This document shows, one piece after another, positions 25,355-34,208 of a stretch of 64,000 bases of DNA. Every line of letters begins with the position of its first letter. Position 1 is the first letter of the stretch. A model generated the notes under the pieces. The model saw only the letters and a list, made by a program, of their open reading frames with translations. It did not search any database and was not told the origin of the DNA. The position numbers and the translations under genes are program-made. This DNA comes from TMED27 sp964350695 (GTDB taxonomy: Bacteria > Pseudomonadota > Alphaproteobacteria > Micavibrionales > Micavibrionaceae). Location: assembly GCA_964350695.1 (NCBI GenBank), contig CAYGKM010000002.1, forward strand, positions 1 to 64,000, read 5' to 3'.

Positions 25355-28075
25355 ATGACCAAATGGGTATATAGTTTTGGTAAGGATAAAAACGAAGGTG
25401 ACGCTACTATGCGTAACCTTTTGGGCGGAAAAGGATGTAACCTCGCCGAGATGGCCGGCCTTGGTCTTCCTGTTCCTCCGGGCTTCACGATTACTACCGA
25501 AGTTTGCACCGCGTATTACGAGAATGAAGAAGAATATCCACAAGAATTAAAGGCGCAGGTTGACACCGCTTTGGCGAATGTTGAAGCGGAAATGGGCGCA
25601 AAATTCGGCGATTCTCAAAATCCGTTGCTTGTGTCCGTTCGAAGCGGTGCACGGGTTTCTATGCCCGGTATGATGGATACGGTTTTGAATCTTGGTTTGA
25701 ATGATGACACGGTTGTCGGTTTGGAAGCGCAATCAGGGGATGCGCGCTTTGCGTGGGATTCGTACCGCCGGTTTATCCAGATGTATGGCGATGTTGTGCT
25801 CGGAGTTGATCATCACGAGTTTGAAGATGTGATCGAGCGTTACAAACGCGATGAAGATATTAAGCAAGATACCGATATTTCAGCCGAGGGTTGGAAAGAG
25901 ATTGTCGGCGAGTACAAGAAGGTTGTGGAGCGCGAGATTGGCCGTCCGTTCCCGCATGACGCGCAAGAGCAGCTTTGGGGCGCGATCGGCGCGGTGTTCG
26001 GGTCTTGGAATGTGCCGCGTGCGATTACGTATCGCCGCATTAACGAGATTTCCGATAGCTGGGGCACAGCCGTAAACGTGCAATCCATGGTGTTCGGTAA
26101 TATGGGGCAGGACTGCGCGACAGGCGTTGCGTTCACGCGCGATCCGTCCACGGGCGAGAATTATTTCTACGGCGAATATTTGATTAACGCGCAAGGTGAG
26201 GACGTTGTGGCGGGGATTCGTACGCCGCAATCTTTGACGAAAAAAGGCCGCGAGATGGAAGGCGGCGATTTGCCGTCTATGGAAGAGAGCATGCCAGAGG
26301 TGTTCAAGCAGCTTGATGATGTGCGTTTGAAGCTTGAAGGGCATTATAAGGATGTTCAGGATTTGGAATTTACTGTGCAGGGCGGGAAGCTTTTCATGTT
26401 GCAAACCCGCACGGGTAAGCGCTCGGCCAGCGCTGCGCTCAAGATTGCTGTTGATATGGTTGAGGAAGGCGTTATCACGCAAGAAGAGGCGTTGCTTCGC
26501 GTTGATCCGCAGAGCCTTGACCAATTGCTTCACCCGACATTGGACCCGAAAGCACGCAAGAATATTGTGACCAAGGGCTTGCCTGCATCACCGGGCGCGG
26601 CTTCGGGGAAGGTTGTTTTCACATCCGAAGAAGCGGAAAAGCAAGCGGCGGCGGGCGTGAATGTGATTTTGTGCCGTCAGGAAACATCGCCGGAAGATAT
26701 TTCGGGGATGCATGCGGCGCAAGGGATTTTGACCTCACGCGGCGGTATGACATCACACGCAGCCGTGGTTGCGCGGGGCATGGGGACATGCTGCGTTGCG
26801 GGTGCGGGGGAGTTAAATATTGATGCGAAAGCAAAGGTGATCCGCATTGGTGATAAAGAGATTAAAGAAGGCGAGACGCTGACGCTTGATGGCTCTACCG
26901 GTGAAGTTATGCTTGGTGAAGTAGATACGATTAAGCCGCAGCTTTCCGGTGATTTCGGGGTGCTTATGGGGTGGGCGGATGCGCGCCGCCGCATGAAAGT
27001 GCGCGCGAATGCGGAAACGCCTTTGGATGCTAAAACAGCGCGTGAATTTGGCGCGGAAGGCATCGGGCTTTGCCGCACCGAGCATATGTTCTTTGATCAA
27101 GCGCGGATTCAAAATGTGCGTGAGATGATTTTTGCGACGACGGCAGACGAGCGCCGCGCTGCATTGGATAAGCTTTTGCCTGAACAGCGCAGCGATTTTG
27201 CGGAATTGTTCGAGATTATGAGTGGATTGCCAGTGACTGTGCGCTTGCTTGATCCGCCGCTGCACGAGTTTTTGCCGCATGAAGAAGGCGATATCAATAA
27301 TTTCGCAAAGGTTGCGGGGATTTCGCAAGAACAGGTTCGTCGCCGTTTGGGTGAGCTTCACGAATCAAACCCTATGCTTGGGCATCGCGGATGTCGTTTG
27401 GGGATTACCTTCCCCGAAATATACGAGATGCAAGCGCGGGCGATTTTTGAAGGGGCGCTCGAGGCGGCTGCCAAAACAAGTGCGCCGCCAGTGCCGGAGA
27501 TTATGATTCCGCTTGTCGGGGCGCAAAAAGAGCTTCAGATTTTACGCAAGCGCGTTGAAGATATTGCCAGGAAAGTGTTCGAAGAAAAGGGCAAGAGCCT
27601 TGAATATATCGTGGGCACGATGATCGAATTGCCGCGGGCGTGTTTAACGGCGAATGAAATTGCGAAGAGCGCGGATTTTTTCAGTTTCGGGACGAATGAT
27701 TTGACGCAAACAACATTGGGCATGAGCCGTGATGATGCGGCGAGCTTCCTTCCTGCGTATGTCGGGCACGGCATTTACGAGCGCGACCCGTTTGCTTCTT
27801 TGGATGTTGAAGGTGTTGGCCGTTTGGTTGAGGTGGCTTGCGCCGGTGGGCGTAGCGTTAAGGCTGATATCAAGCTTGGGATTTGCGGCGAGCATGGCGG
27901 CGACCCTGCATCTATCGCATTTTGTGAGAGCGTTGGGCTTGATTATGTGTCATGCTCCCCATATCGCGTACCGATTGCCCGTTTGGCAGCCGCACAAGCC
28001 GCGATCAAGGAGGGGCAGGCACGCTTTAGTCAGGGGGCCGTCCCTTTAGCAAGTAAGGCCGCAGCCGCAGGCTGA
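25355..28075 (+). CDS. ppdK: Pyruvate, phosphate dikinase
   Basis: The 906-residue enzyme interconverts pyruvate, ATP and phosphate with phosphoenolpyruvate, AMP and pyrophosphate. The N-terminal ATP-grasp domain starts VYSFGKDKNEGDATMRNLLGG in overlapping short blocks. The central phosphohistidine domain has TSRGGMTSHAAVVARG with the catalytic His. The C-terminal PEP/pyruvate TIM barrel has FGTNDLTQTTLG and GICGEHGGDP with the catalytic Cys. Length is typical. In Alphaproteobacteria it supports gluconeogenesis or pyrophosphate-linked glycolysis. It has its own upstream region. Confidence 0.98.
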   Translation: MTKWVYSFGKDKNEGDATMRNLLGGKGCNLAEMAGLGLPVPPGFTITTEVCTAYYENEEEYPQELKAQVDTALANVEAEMGAKFGDSQNPLLVSVRSGARVSMPGMMDTVLNLGLNDDTVVGLEAQSGDARFAWDSYRRFIQMYGDVVLGVDHHEFEDVIERYKRDEDIKQDTDISAEGWKEIVGEYKKVVEREIGRPFPHDAQEQLWGAIGAVFGSWNVPRAITYRRINEISDSWGTAVNVQSMVFGNMGQDCATGVAFTRDPSTGENYFYGEYLINAQGEDVVAGIRTPQSLTKKGREMEGGDLPSMEESMPEVFKQLDDVRLKLEGHYKDVQDLEFTVQGGKLFMLQTRTGKRSASAALKIAVDMVEEGVITQEEALLRVDPQSLDQLLHPTLDPKARKNIVTKGLPASPGAASGKVVFTSEEAEKQAAAGVNVILCRQETSPEDISGMHAAQGILTSRGGMTSHAAVVARGMGTCCVAGAGELNIDAKAKVIRIGDKEIKEGETLTLDGSTGEVMLGEVDTIKPQLSGDFGVLMGWADARRRMKVRANAETPLDAKTAREFGAEGIGLCRTEHMFFDQARIQNVREMIFATTADERRAALDKLLPEQRSDFAELFEIMSGLPVTVRLLDPPLHEFLPHEEGDINNFAKVAGISQEQVRRRLGELHESNPMLGHRGCRLGITFPEIYEMQARAIFEGALEAAAKTSAPPVPEIMIPLVGAQKELQILRKRVEDIARKVFEEKGKSLEYIVGTMIELPRACLTANEIAKSADFFSFGTNDLTQTTLGMSRDDAASFLPAYVGHGIYERDPFASLDVEGVGRLVEVACAGGRSVKADIKLGICGEHGGDPASIAFCESVGLDYVSCSPYRVPIARLAAAQAAIKEGQARFSQGAVPLASKAAAAG

Positions 28076-28092
28076 TGGTCGGAAAGACAGAG

Positions 28093-28245
28093 ATGAGCGA
28101 TAAGAAAACCAAAGACTCAGAGGTTTTGAAAACTTTTGATATGTACAGTTTCTTCAGCCGCAAGGATGTGTTGCTGGTGATTGCGTTTATTATCGCGTTT
28201 TTGATTTTCTCTCTGGCAATACTTTTCGCACCGCAAGTTGCTTAA
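28093..28245 (+). CDS. Small single-pass membrane protein (50 residues)
   Basis: An open reading frame from ATG 28093 to TAA 28243-28245 encodes a lysine-rich cytoplasmic start (MSDKKTKDSE), about 20 polar residues, then one strongly hydrophobic segment (residues 26-45). It fills the gap between ppdK and marC (17 bp after one, 15 bp before the other), with GGAAAG upstream. No family recognised. Gap filling, a ribosome site and a clean membrane helix make it likely real. Confidence 0.6.
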   Translation: MSDKKTKDSEVLKTFDMYSFFSRKDVLLVIAFIIAFLIFSLAILFAPQVA

Positions 28246-28260
28246 GAGTGACCCCTACAG

Positions 28261-28875
28261 ATGTTAACTAAAGCCGTCACAGACTTTATGTTTTTGTGGT
28301 CGACGATTGACCCCGTCGGGACTGTCGTTATTTTTACGGCGCTTACACATAAGTTCACAAAGGAAAAACGCGCCCATACAGCCCGCAAGGCCGTTATATA
28401 TGCGGGGCTTGTTTTGATCGGCTCTATTGTTTTGGGGCAGGTTATTTTGACCGGTATGGGCATTCGCATGATTTCGCTGCAAGTTGCGGGCGGTGCGATT
28501 TTGTTCCTGTTTGCGCTTCAGATGATTTTCGGTGATTTTGACGTTCCGGAAGATAAGGTTGAAAAGGGGCATGATATTGCCGTTTTCCCTTTGGCTATTC
28601 CTGCCATTGCGACGCCGGGCGCGATTATGGCGGCGATTCTGATTACGGATAATTCGCGTTATACGCTGGTTGAGCAGGGGGTTAGTACAATCTTGCTGCT
28701 GGCTATCTTGGCGATCACGTTTCTTATGATGCTTTTGGCGAATAAAATCTTGAAGGTTATAGGGAAGAACGGCGCGGCCATTATGGTGAAAGTGATGGGG
28801 ATGCTTCTTGCGGCGCTCTCCGTTGAGTTGATTATGGAAGCCATAGGGACTGAGCGCTGGCTTGCGCCGCTATAG
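28261..28875 (+). CDS. MarC-family integral membrane protein
   Basis: The 204-residue protein has six hydrophobic segments and the MarC/UPF0056 pattern (WSTIDPVGTVVIFTALT at the start, PLAIPAIATPGAIMAAI in the middle). Members are inner-membrane proteins of unknown transport function; the early link to multiple antibiotic resistance was not upheld. It follows ppdK and the small membrane protein in the same direction. Its stop overlaps the convergent HAD gene by 6 bp. Confidence 0.93.
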   Translation: MLTKAVTDFMFLWSTIDPVGTVVIFTALTHKFTKEKRAHTARKAVIYAGLVLIGSIVLGQVILTGMGIRMISLQVAGGAILFLFALQMIFGDFDVPEDKVEKGHDIAVFPLAIPAIATPGAIMAAILITDNSRYTLVEQGVSTILLLAILAITFLMMLLANKILKVIGKNGAAIMVKVMGMLLAALSVELIMEAIGTERWLAPL

Positions 28876-29508
28876 GTTATTGCTCTCTAAGAATACGTTA
28901 CATTTTTCAATGAATTTTTGCGGATCGTCTTCGTTCGGCGGGCGGTCTATCACTTGCATTCCTGCGGCTCGCCCGCTTTCTACGCCTTTGGGGTCGTCTT
29001 CGATCACGAGGCATTCGGCAGGTTTTATGCGCTGGTTTTTCAGCGCTTCCATTTTGCTTAAAGCGGCGAGATAGGGCGCGGGGTCGGGCTTGCGGCCTTC
29101 GTAGTCTTCTTTGCACAGGATGAATTCAAAATGGGGACTTAAGCCTTTGGCGTCCTGCGCGGCCATGACAGACTTTTTGCGGCCATTGGACACGACGGCT
29201 TGCGGGAGGTTGGCCTCTTTGAAGAGCGCGATGGCTTCTTCCACGCCTGCGCGAATTTGGATTTCATCAATGTGGTCGAAATACCATTGGTCGATTTTGT
29301 TTAAGTATTCATCCTGATCTATATCAAGCCCCAGATCGGCGGCCATCCATTCCCAGTTCTGGATGCCGTTATGGGTGTAAACGCGGTTTCGGTATGTTTC
29401 ATCGAGGGTGATGCCGAGGGATTTGAGGGTCTCAAAGTGTTTGCGCCAGTGATGCTCGGCAGTGTTTATGAGGGTGTTGTCGCTGTCCCAGAATACGTAT
29501 TTTATCAT
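28870..29508 (-). CDS. HAD-superfamily hydrolase
   Basis: The 212-residue enzyme has the HAD motifs: I FWDSDNTL (nucleophile DxD), II VVSNGR, III a lysine in CKEDYEGRKPDPAPYL and IV VIEDDPKGV. An alpha-helical cap lies between motifs I and II, as in phosphoglycolate-phosphatase-like members. Substrate unknown. The C-terminus overlaps marC by 6 bp. Confidence 0.92.
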   Translation of the reverse strand: MIKYVFWDSDNTLINTAEHHWRKHFETLKSLGITLDETYRNRVYTHNGIQNWEWMAADLGLDIDQDEYLNKIDQWYFDHIDEIQIRAGVEEAIALFKEANLPQAVVSNGRKKSVMAAQDAKGLSPHFEFILCKEDYEGRKPDPAPYLAALSKMEALKNQRIKPAECLVIEDDPKGVESGRAAGMQVIDRPPNEDDPQKFIEKCNVFLESNNL

Positions 29509-29527
29509 CTGCGGGGCATCCTTTTGC

Positions 29528-29596
29528 TTTTACAGTGCGTTACCGCACTCCTAAAATAGAGGTCACTATCCGTCGTCGTTTGTGCCTGCTGTAAAA
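29528..29596. repeat. Hairpin repeat, copy C (divergent)
   Basis: A 69-bp intergenic unit is bounded by TTTTACAG and CTGTAAAA. It carries the TTGTGCCT block also found in copy B and an inner GTGCG/CGCAC hairpin. It lies between two minus-strand genes, as do copies A (55832-55897) and B (60830-60898). The inner sequence is only loosely similar, so membership is probable rather than certain. Confidence 0.5.
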
Positions 29597-29602
29597 ACAA
29601 AA

Positions 29603-30319
29603 TTATGCCCCTTCTGTTTTTTCGTTTTTTACCAGTGCGATGCCGATATCGTCACATGAAGAGCGGATCTGCGCGCCGGAGGGGAGATCGGTGAGGGCGA
29701 CGGTTTGCAGATGTTTTTTGCCAAGGCCGCGATAATGCATGCGGGCGGTGAGTTCTTGCCCGATATAGCAGCCTTTGTCGTAGTCGATGGCACCGAAGGT
29801 ATCCATCTTGGCCTCGTCCATTGTTGATTTTTCAGGGATTAGGTCGCGGCTGCCATCGGGGATGGTGAGGGCGATGCGGCGGCGATCCCATTCTTCGAAG
29901 GGTTTTTCCTGAAGGTCGGGTTTTTCGAAGCTGCGGTTGCCCATTTTTTTATGACGCGGGTCGGGGAGGCCGTGATCGGCGTTGAAGATTGCGTAAACAT
30001 CGTTGGCCTCTTCGAGCGAGATTTGCACATCTTTACGCAGGCGATACATATTCAGGCGGCGGAAAAGATCGGCAGCGCGATTGCCGCCTTCACAATCAAT
30101 AAGTGTGAAGTCATTGCCCTCGATCACGAAGAAATCATGGAGGAATTTGCCTTGCGCGGTGAGCAGGCAGGCATAAAGCGGCGCGGCGGCGGTGAGCTTG
30201 TTCATATCGTTGGTAATCAGCCCTTGAAGGAATTCTTGGCGGTCTGCGCCTTCCAGATGCAGGAGGCCGCGGTTTTTCAGTTTTACGAAGAAGGGGGTTT
30301 CTGTCATATTTGCCGTCAT
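29603..30319 (-). CDS. ygfZ: Folate-binding tRNA-modifying/Fe-S maintenance protein YgfZ
   Basis: The 238-residue GcvT-like protein carries the YgfZ signature YDKGCYIGQELTARMHYRG with the reactive cysteine. YgfZ binds tetrahydrofolate and helps certain Fe-S enzymes such as MiaB. Two candidate starts exist: ATG at 30319, whose codon overlaps the ATG of the divergent glycosyltransferase, and ATG at 30307; neither has a clear ribosome site. The divergent gene pair therefore has no spacer at all if the longer form is used. Confidence 0.93.
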   Translation of the reverse strand: MTANMTETPFFVKLKNRGLLHLEGADRQEFLQGLITNDMNKLTAAAPLYACLLTAQGKFLHDFFVIEGNDFTLIDCEGGNRAADLFRRLNMYRLRKDVQISLEEANDVYAIFNADHGLPDPRHKKMGNRSFEKPDLQEKPFEEWDRRRIALTIPDGSRDLIPEKSTMDEAKMDTFGAIDYDKGCYIGQELTARMHYRGLGKKHLQTVALTDLPSGAQIRSSCDDIGIALVKNEKTEGA

Positions 30320-31292
30320 GAAAATATTGTTTATTACATCGAGCCGGATTGGAGATGCCGTTTTATCGTCCGGGCTTCTTAATCACATAGAGCAAACGCA
30401 TGCCAATGCCAAGGTTACAATTGCGTGCGGGCCGCTGGCGGTGTCGCTTTTTGAGGGGTATCCGTTGCTGGAAGAGATACTTCCGCTCAAGAAGGAAAAG
30501 CGTAATAAGCATTGGATAAAGTTGTGGAAGCGCGTGATCGGGACGCGTTGGGATTTAGTGATTGATCTGCGGGATTCGGCGGTGTCCAGATTGGTGTTTG
30601 CCAAGCGCAGATATATTTTCAGCAAGCATATTGATAAAGCGCAGCACAAGGTGAAACAGCTTGCCGATGTTGTGGGGGTGCGGCCTGTGCCAGCGCCGAA
30701 GCTCTGGTTTAGCGACGCGCAGAAAAAAAGCGCGGCGGCGCTTATTCCCGATGGCGCGCCGGTGCTTGCGGTGGGGCCGACGGCGAATTGGATTGGCAAG
30801 ACATGGCCCGCAGAGCGGTTTATTGAAACGCTGCTTTGGATGATTGCGAAGGGCGGGGTGATGGAAGGCGCGCGCGTGGCGGTGTTCGGCGCGCCCGGAG
30901 AGGAAGAGGGCGCTTACGCAGTTTATAACGCGATGCCCGAGGATGCGCGAATTGATGCGATTGCCAAGGGATCGCCCGGAGAGGCGGCGGCGGCTTTGGC
31001 GCGGTGTGATTTTTATTTGGGGAATGATTCAGGGTTGATGCATTGCGCCGCCGCGTGCGGCGTGCCGACGGTGGGCGTTTTTGGCCCGAGCTATCCGCAT
31101 ATTTATGCGCCTTACGGTGAGCATGCGGCTTATGCTAGGACGCCTGAAAGTTTTGACGAGTTGGTTGATTTTGCGGGGTATGATGCGAAGGCACTCGATC
31201 GCACGCTTATGGAGAGTTTAAGCGTTGAAACGGTTTTAGACGTTATCACGAAAACATTCGAGCAAAATTCAAAGGCGCGCGGGGCGGCTTAG
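30318..31292 (+). CDS. Glycosyltransferase family 9 (heptosyltransferase-like)
   Basis: The 324-residue GT-B enzyme opens with ILFITSSRIGDAVLSSGLL, the acceptor-side motif of LPS heptosyltransferases. Later it has the nucleotide-sugar site FYLGNDSGLMHCAAACGVPTVGVFGP. It probably transfers a heptose or similar sugar in LPS core assembly; the gmhA gene at 61986-62615 would supply heptose precursor. Its ATG abuts the ygfZ start on the other strand. Confidence 0.92.
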   Translation: MKILFITSSRIGDAVLSSGLLNHIEQTHANAKVTIACGPLAVSLFEGYPLLEEILPLKKEKRNKHWIKLWKRVIGTRWDLVIDLRDSAVSRLVFAKRRYIFSKHIDKAQHKVKQLADVVGVRPVPAPKLWFSDAQKKSAAALIPDGAPVLAVGPTANWIGKTWPAERFIETLLWMIAKGGVMEGARVAVFGAPGEEEGAYAVYNAMPEDARIDAIAKGSPGEAAAALARCDFYLGNDSGLMHCAAACGVPTVGVFGPSYPHIYAPYGEHAAYARTPESFDELVDFAGYDAKALDRTLMESLSVETVLDVITKTFEQNSKARGAA

Positions 31293-31295
31293 ACC

Positions 31296-31841
31296 CTATT
31301 CGTTCAGGTTTGCGAAATCGCCTGCTTCGTTTGTTGATGGGGTTTCGCGAACCGATACGCCATCAAGGTCTGACGGGGCGTAATCATAATTGACGTTTGC
31401 TCTGAGGTAGTTGGTGCGGCCCTTGCGGGCTACATCAAAAGGGACGTGTTCGACGCGCTCCCATCCCTTCGCTTTCATGCAGGATTCGAAATCATTATAT
31501 TCGCTTTGTTCCGCGAAGAGGTGCTTGTCACGCTCCGGCGTGTCCCAGTTTTCCAGCGCTCTTTGATCGGGGTCTAGGACGCGGCCCTGAACATCGGTGG
31601 GGATTGCGTTTTTGATGTTGCCGAGGCGCTCAAGCTCGCGGAGTTCGAACACGCACCGCGAGATGTCGCGGTTAAGCATTTGCTGGGCTTTCGGGCCTTG
31701 TTGATAGACGGCATCGGAGACGCTTACGCGCTGCCAGAATTGCCCGCCGACATCGTCGACGCTTTTGCCGGGCGTGCAGGCGGTTAAAGCTATGAGAGAT
31801 CCAAATGCCAGAAGGCTGAAATTTTTATAGTTTTTTAACAT
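31296..31841 (-). CDS. Conserved hypothetical lipoprotein
   Basis: The 181-residue protein has a lipobox LIALTAC at residues 16-22, so it should be lipidated and sorted to the inner or outer membrane. The mature part contains NRDISRCVFELRELERLGNIK and FESCMKAKGWERV, a two-cysteine arrangement I associate with uncharacterised alphaproteobacterial lipoproteins. It ends 4 bp from the convergent glycosyltransferase. Confidence 0.8.
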   Translation of the reverse strand: MLKNYKNFSLLAFGSLIALTACTPGKSVDDVGGQFWQRVSVSDAVYQQGPKAQQMLNRDISRCVFELRELERLGNIKNAIPTDVQGRVLDPDQRALENWDTPERDKHLFAEQSEYNDFESCMKAKGWERVEHVPFDVARKGRTNYLRANVNYDYAPSDLDGVSVRETPSTNEAGDFANLNE

Positions 31842-31916
31842 GGGATAAGCCCTAAACTCTTCGAGAATTACATCACGAAAAGGATAGCAAGGGCGGCGGC
31901 ATTGCTCAATGCTGTT

Positions 31917-33650
31917 TTACGGGTTTTGTTCATCCATCCACCAGCTTTCGAGAACCATGCCGTAAAGCGGCACTTTTTCAGGCCGTTTGATGCGGGCGTC
32001 ATAGGCGACGTAATCGGCGCCGGCGTAATATAGCGGGATCATGTAGTGGCCGCGCAAGAGATGCTGGTCGAGGGTTTGCATGATTCTGACCAGATCCTCG
32101 CGGGTTTTGGTTTGGGCCACGGCGTTTGCGAGTTTGTCTATTGCGGGGTCGCAGATGCCGGGGAAGTTCCAGCGGGCGGGTTGTTTACCCGCTTCGCAGC
32201 CCCAATACAGGATTTGCTCTGTGCCCGGGGATAGCGAGGATTGCCAGAAATAAGAGACCATGTCGAAATCATATTCGTTGAGGCGGCCACGGAAGGCGGC
32301 GCTGTCTAGGACGCGGATTCGCATTTCGATGCCCATGCGCTCAAGGGCGCGTTTGTAATGCAGGGCGATTTTTTCTTGTTCGGGCGCGTCGAGGAGGAGT
32401 TCGAATGACAGAGGTTTGCCGTCTTTCATGCGTTTGCCATCGACGACAAGCCAGCCTGCGTCTTTTAACAACGCATCGGCGCTGCGCATTTTTTCGCGGG
32501 GGCTGATTTGCGTTTTGCCTACATTGCGGAGGGGGGAGGCGAGTTCGGAGTTGGGGAAGTAGCTGTCGATTTGTTTGTATTGGCCGTGGAAGAGGTTATT
32601 GTTCACCCATTCGAAATCAAAGAGCATTTCGAGGGCTTTGCGAACGCGGATGTCATCAAAGGGTGCGCGGCGGGTATTGAAGATGAAGCCGCGTGTGCGT
32701 TCGGGGCGTCCATGGGCGATGGTGTCTTTCATGACTTTGCCGCTTTGGACGGCAGGGAAGTCATAGGCGCTGGCCCATTTCCCCGCATCGCTTTCGCGGC
32801 GCAGATCAAGGTCGCCGGATTTAAAAGCTTCGAAGGCGACGGTGTCGTCACGGTAGTAATCATAGGTGATTTCATCGAAATTATTATGTCCGACATTGGG
32901 GAGGAGGTCTTTCGCCCAGTAATCGGGATTGCGTTCATATGTGATGGTTCTGCCGGGCTCAAATGATTTGATACGATACGCACCGTTTGTATTTGGAATA
33001 TCAAGCGTGGTTTGATCGAAGGTGCGCGTTTCCCAATATGCTTTTGAAAGCACGGGCATCATGGCCATGATGAGGGCTGTTTCGCGGTCATAGCCTTCGG
33101 CGAATTCAAAATGCACTGTCATTTCATCAGGCTTCGTTGCTTTGCTCACCAAACGATAGACGTTGCGCATATTGGGGCGGCCTTCGGTTTTTAAGGTTTC
33201 GAAGGAGAAAAGAACATCTTCGGCTGTTATGGGCGTGCCGTCCTGAAAGCGGGCTTTCGGGTTGATGTGAAAGGTGATGGACGAGCGGTCTTCGGGCATC
33301 TCATAACTTTCGGCGATGAGAGGATACATGGAGAAAGGTTCTTCCCAGACGCGGCTCATCAGGCGATCATAAACGAGGTTCAGGCCTTGCGCGGCTTTAC
33401 CCTTAATGGAGTAGGGGTTGAGAGTGTCGAATGTGCCGATTGCATCCATTTTGATTTTGCCGCCTTTTGGCGCGTCTGGGTTTGCGGTGTCCAGATGCGT
33501 TGAAGCGGCGGTGTATTTCGGCGCGCCGTGCATAGAGATGCCATAGGGTGTGGCGGCAGGGATTTCCTGCGCCGGTTCCTGCGCGAATAAATCGGCAGGC
33601 AGGCAAAAAAGCACAGAAAAAATTAAGAATTTCAGGATATAGTGAGGCAT
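31917..33650 (-). CDS. Extracellular solute-binding protein, family 5 (YejA-like peptide/microcin binding)
   Basis: The 577-residue protein has a signal peptide (residues 5-24) and the SBP_bac_5 fold. Typical phrases are GIGTFDTLNPYSIKGK-like near residue 75, VYDRLMSRV, and FHINPKARFQDGTPITAEDVLFSF. The N-terminus GISMHGAPKY is characteristic of YejA, the periplasmic part of the YejABEF oligopeptide and microcin C importer. No permease or ATPase gene is adjacent, so it either shares a transporter encoded elsewhere or works alone. It starts 25 bp from the divergent macro-domain gene. Confidence 0.93.
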   Translation of the reverse strand: MPHYILKFLIFSVLFCLPADLFAQEPAQEIPAATPYGISMHGAPKYTAASTHLDTANPDAPKGGKIKMDAIGTFDTLNPYSIKGKAAQGLNLVYDRLMSRVWEEPFSMYPLIAESYEMPEDRSSITFHINPKARFQDGTPITAEDVLFSFETLKTEGRPNMRNVYRLVSKATKPDEMTVHFEFAEGYDRETALIMAMMPVLSKAYWETRTFDQTTLDIPNTNGAYRIKSFEPGRTITYERNPDYWAKDLLPNVGHNNFDEITYDYYRDDTVAFEAFKSGDLDLRRESDAGKWASAYDFPAVQSGKVMKDTIAHGRPERTRGFIFNTRRAPFDDIRVRKALEMLFDFEWVNNNLFHGQYKQIDSYFPNSELASPLRNVGKTQISPREKMRSADALLKDAGWLVVDGKRMKDGKPLSFELLLDAPEQEKIALHYKRALERMGIEMRIRVLDSAAFRGRLNEYDFDMVSYFWQSSLSPGTEQILYWGCEAGKQPARWNFPGICDPAIDKLANAVAQTKTREDLVRIMQTLDQHLLRGHYMIPLYYAGADYVAYDARIKRPEKVPLYGMVLESWWMDEQNP

Positions 33651-33674
33651 GTTTATAAAGTATCAGAGGGGGCG

Positions 33675-34208
33675 ATGGCTTCCAATCCTTATTTAAATCG
33701 AATCCAAATTGTTCAGGGTGATATTACGGCGCAAGAGGTTGATGCGATTGTGACCTTGATCCCGCAGAGCCTTGAGTATCGGGGGAAGTTGAATGCTTCG
33801 CTTCGGGATGCGGCGGGCGCAGAGCTTGACCTATATGTGGAGGAAAACGTGTATCGTCCGCGGGCGGGGGATGTGTATGTTTTGCCTGGTTTTAATTTGC
33901 CTGCGAGGCATCTGATTTTTGCAATTGCGCCTGTTTGGCGCACGGATTTTGACCGCGAGGATCGTCAGCTTTTGAACGCCGTGCGCAAAGCTATGGAGCA
34001 GGCGCGGGCGCTGTCTTTGAAAACGGTTGCGTTTCCGCCGATCGGGTCGGGCAGGCATGGGTTTCCGAAGCCTCGCGCGGCGCGGCTTATTATGCAAGGG
34101 ATATCGGACCGCATGGATAAGCATTTTGATGAAGTGCGGATTGTGTGCCGCACTTCTAAAACCAAAGTATTATTTGCCGATCGTCTTGATCTTTTGAAAT
34201 TGTCCTAA
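33675..34208 (+). CDS. Macro-domain protein with degenerate ADP-ribose loop
   Basis: The 177-residue protein aligns by eye along the whole macrodomain: IQIVQGDITAQEVDAIV at the start, then LRDAAGAEL, GDVYVLPGFNLPARHLI, and the diphosphate-side loop PPIGSGRHGFPKPRAA. In active MacroD-like hydrolases the first block is followed by NAAN and a glycine-rich GGGVD loop. Here residues 26-30 are VTLIP and the loop is YRGKLN, so the catalytic Asn and Gly-rich binding loop are missing. It may bind another ligand. GAGGGGG sets the start at 33675. Stop overlaps the next gene by 4 bp. Confidence 0.85.
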   Translation: MASNPYLNRIQIVQGDITAQEVDAIVTLIPQSLEYRGKLNASLRDAAGAELDLYVEENVYRPRAGDVYVLPGFNLPARHLIFAIAPVWRTDFDREDRQLLNAVRKAMEQARALSLKTVAFPPIGSGRHGFPKPRAARLIMQGISDRMDKHFDEVRIVCRTSKTKVLFADRLDLLKLS

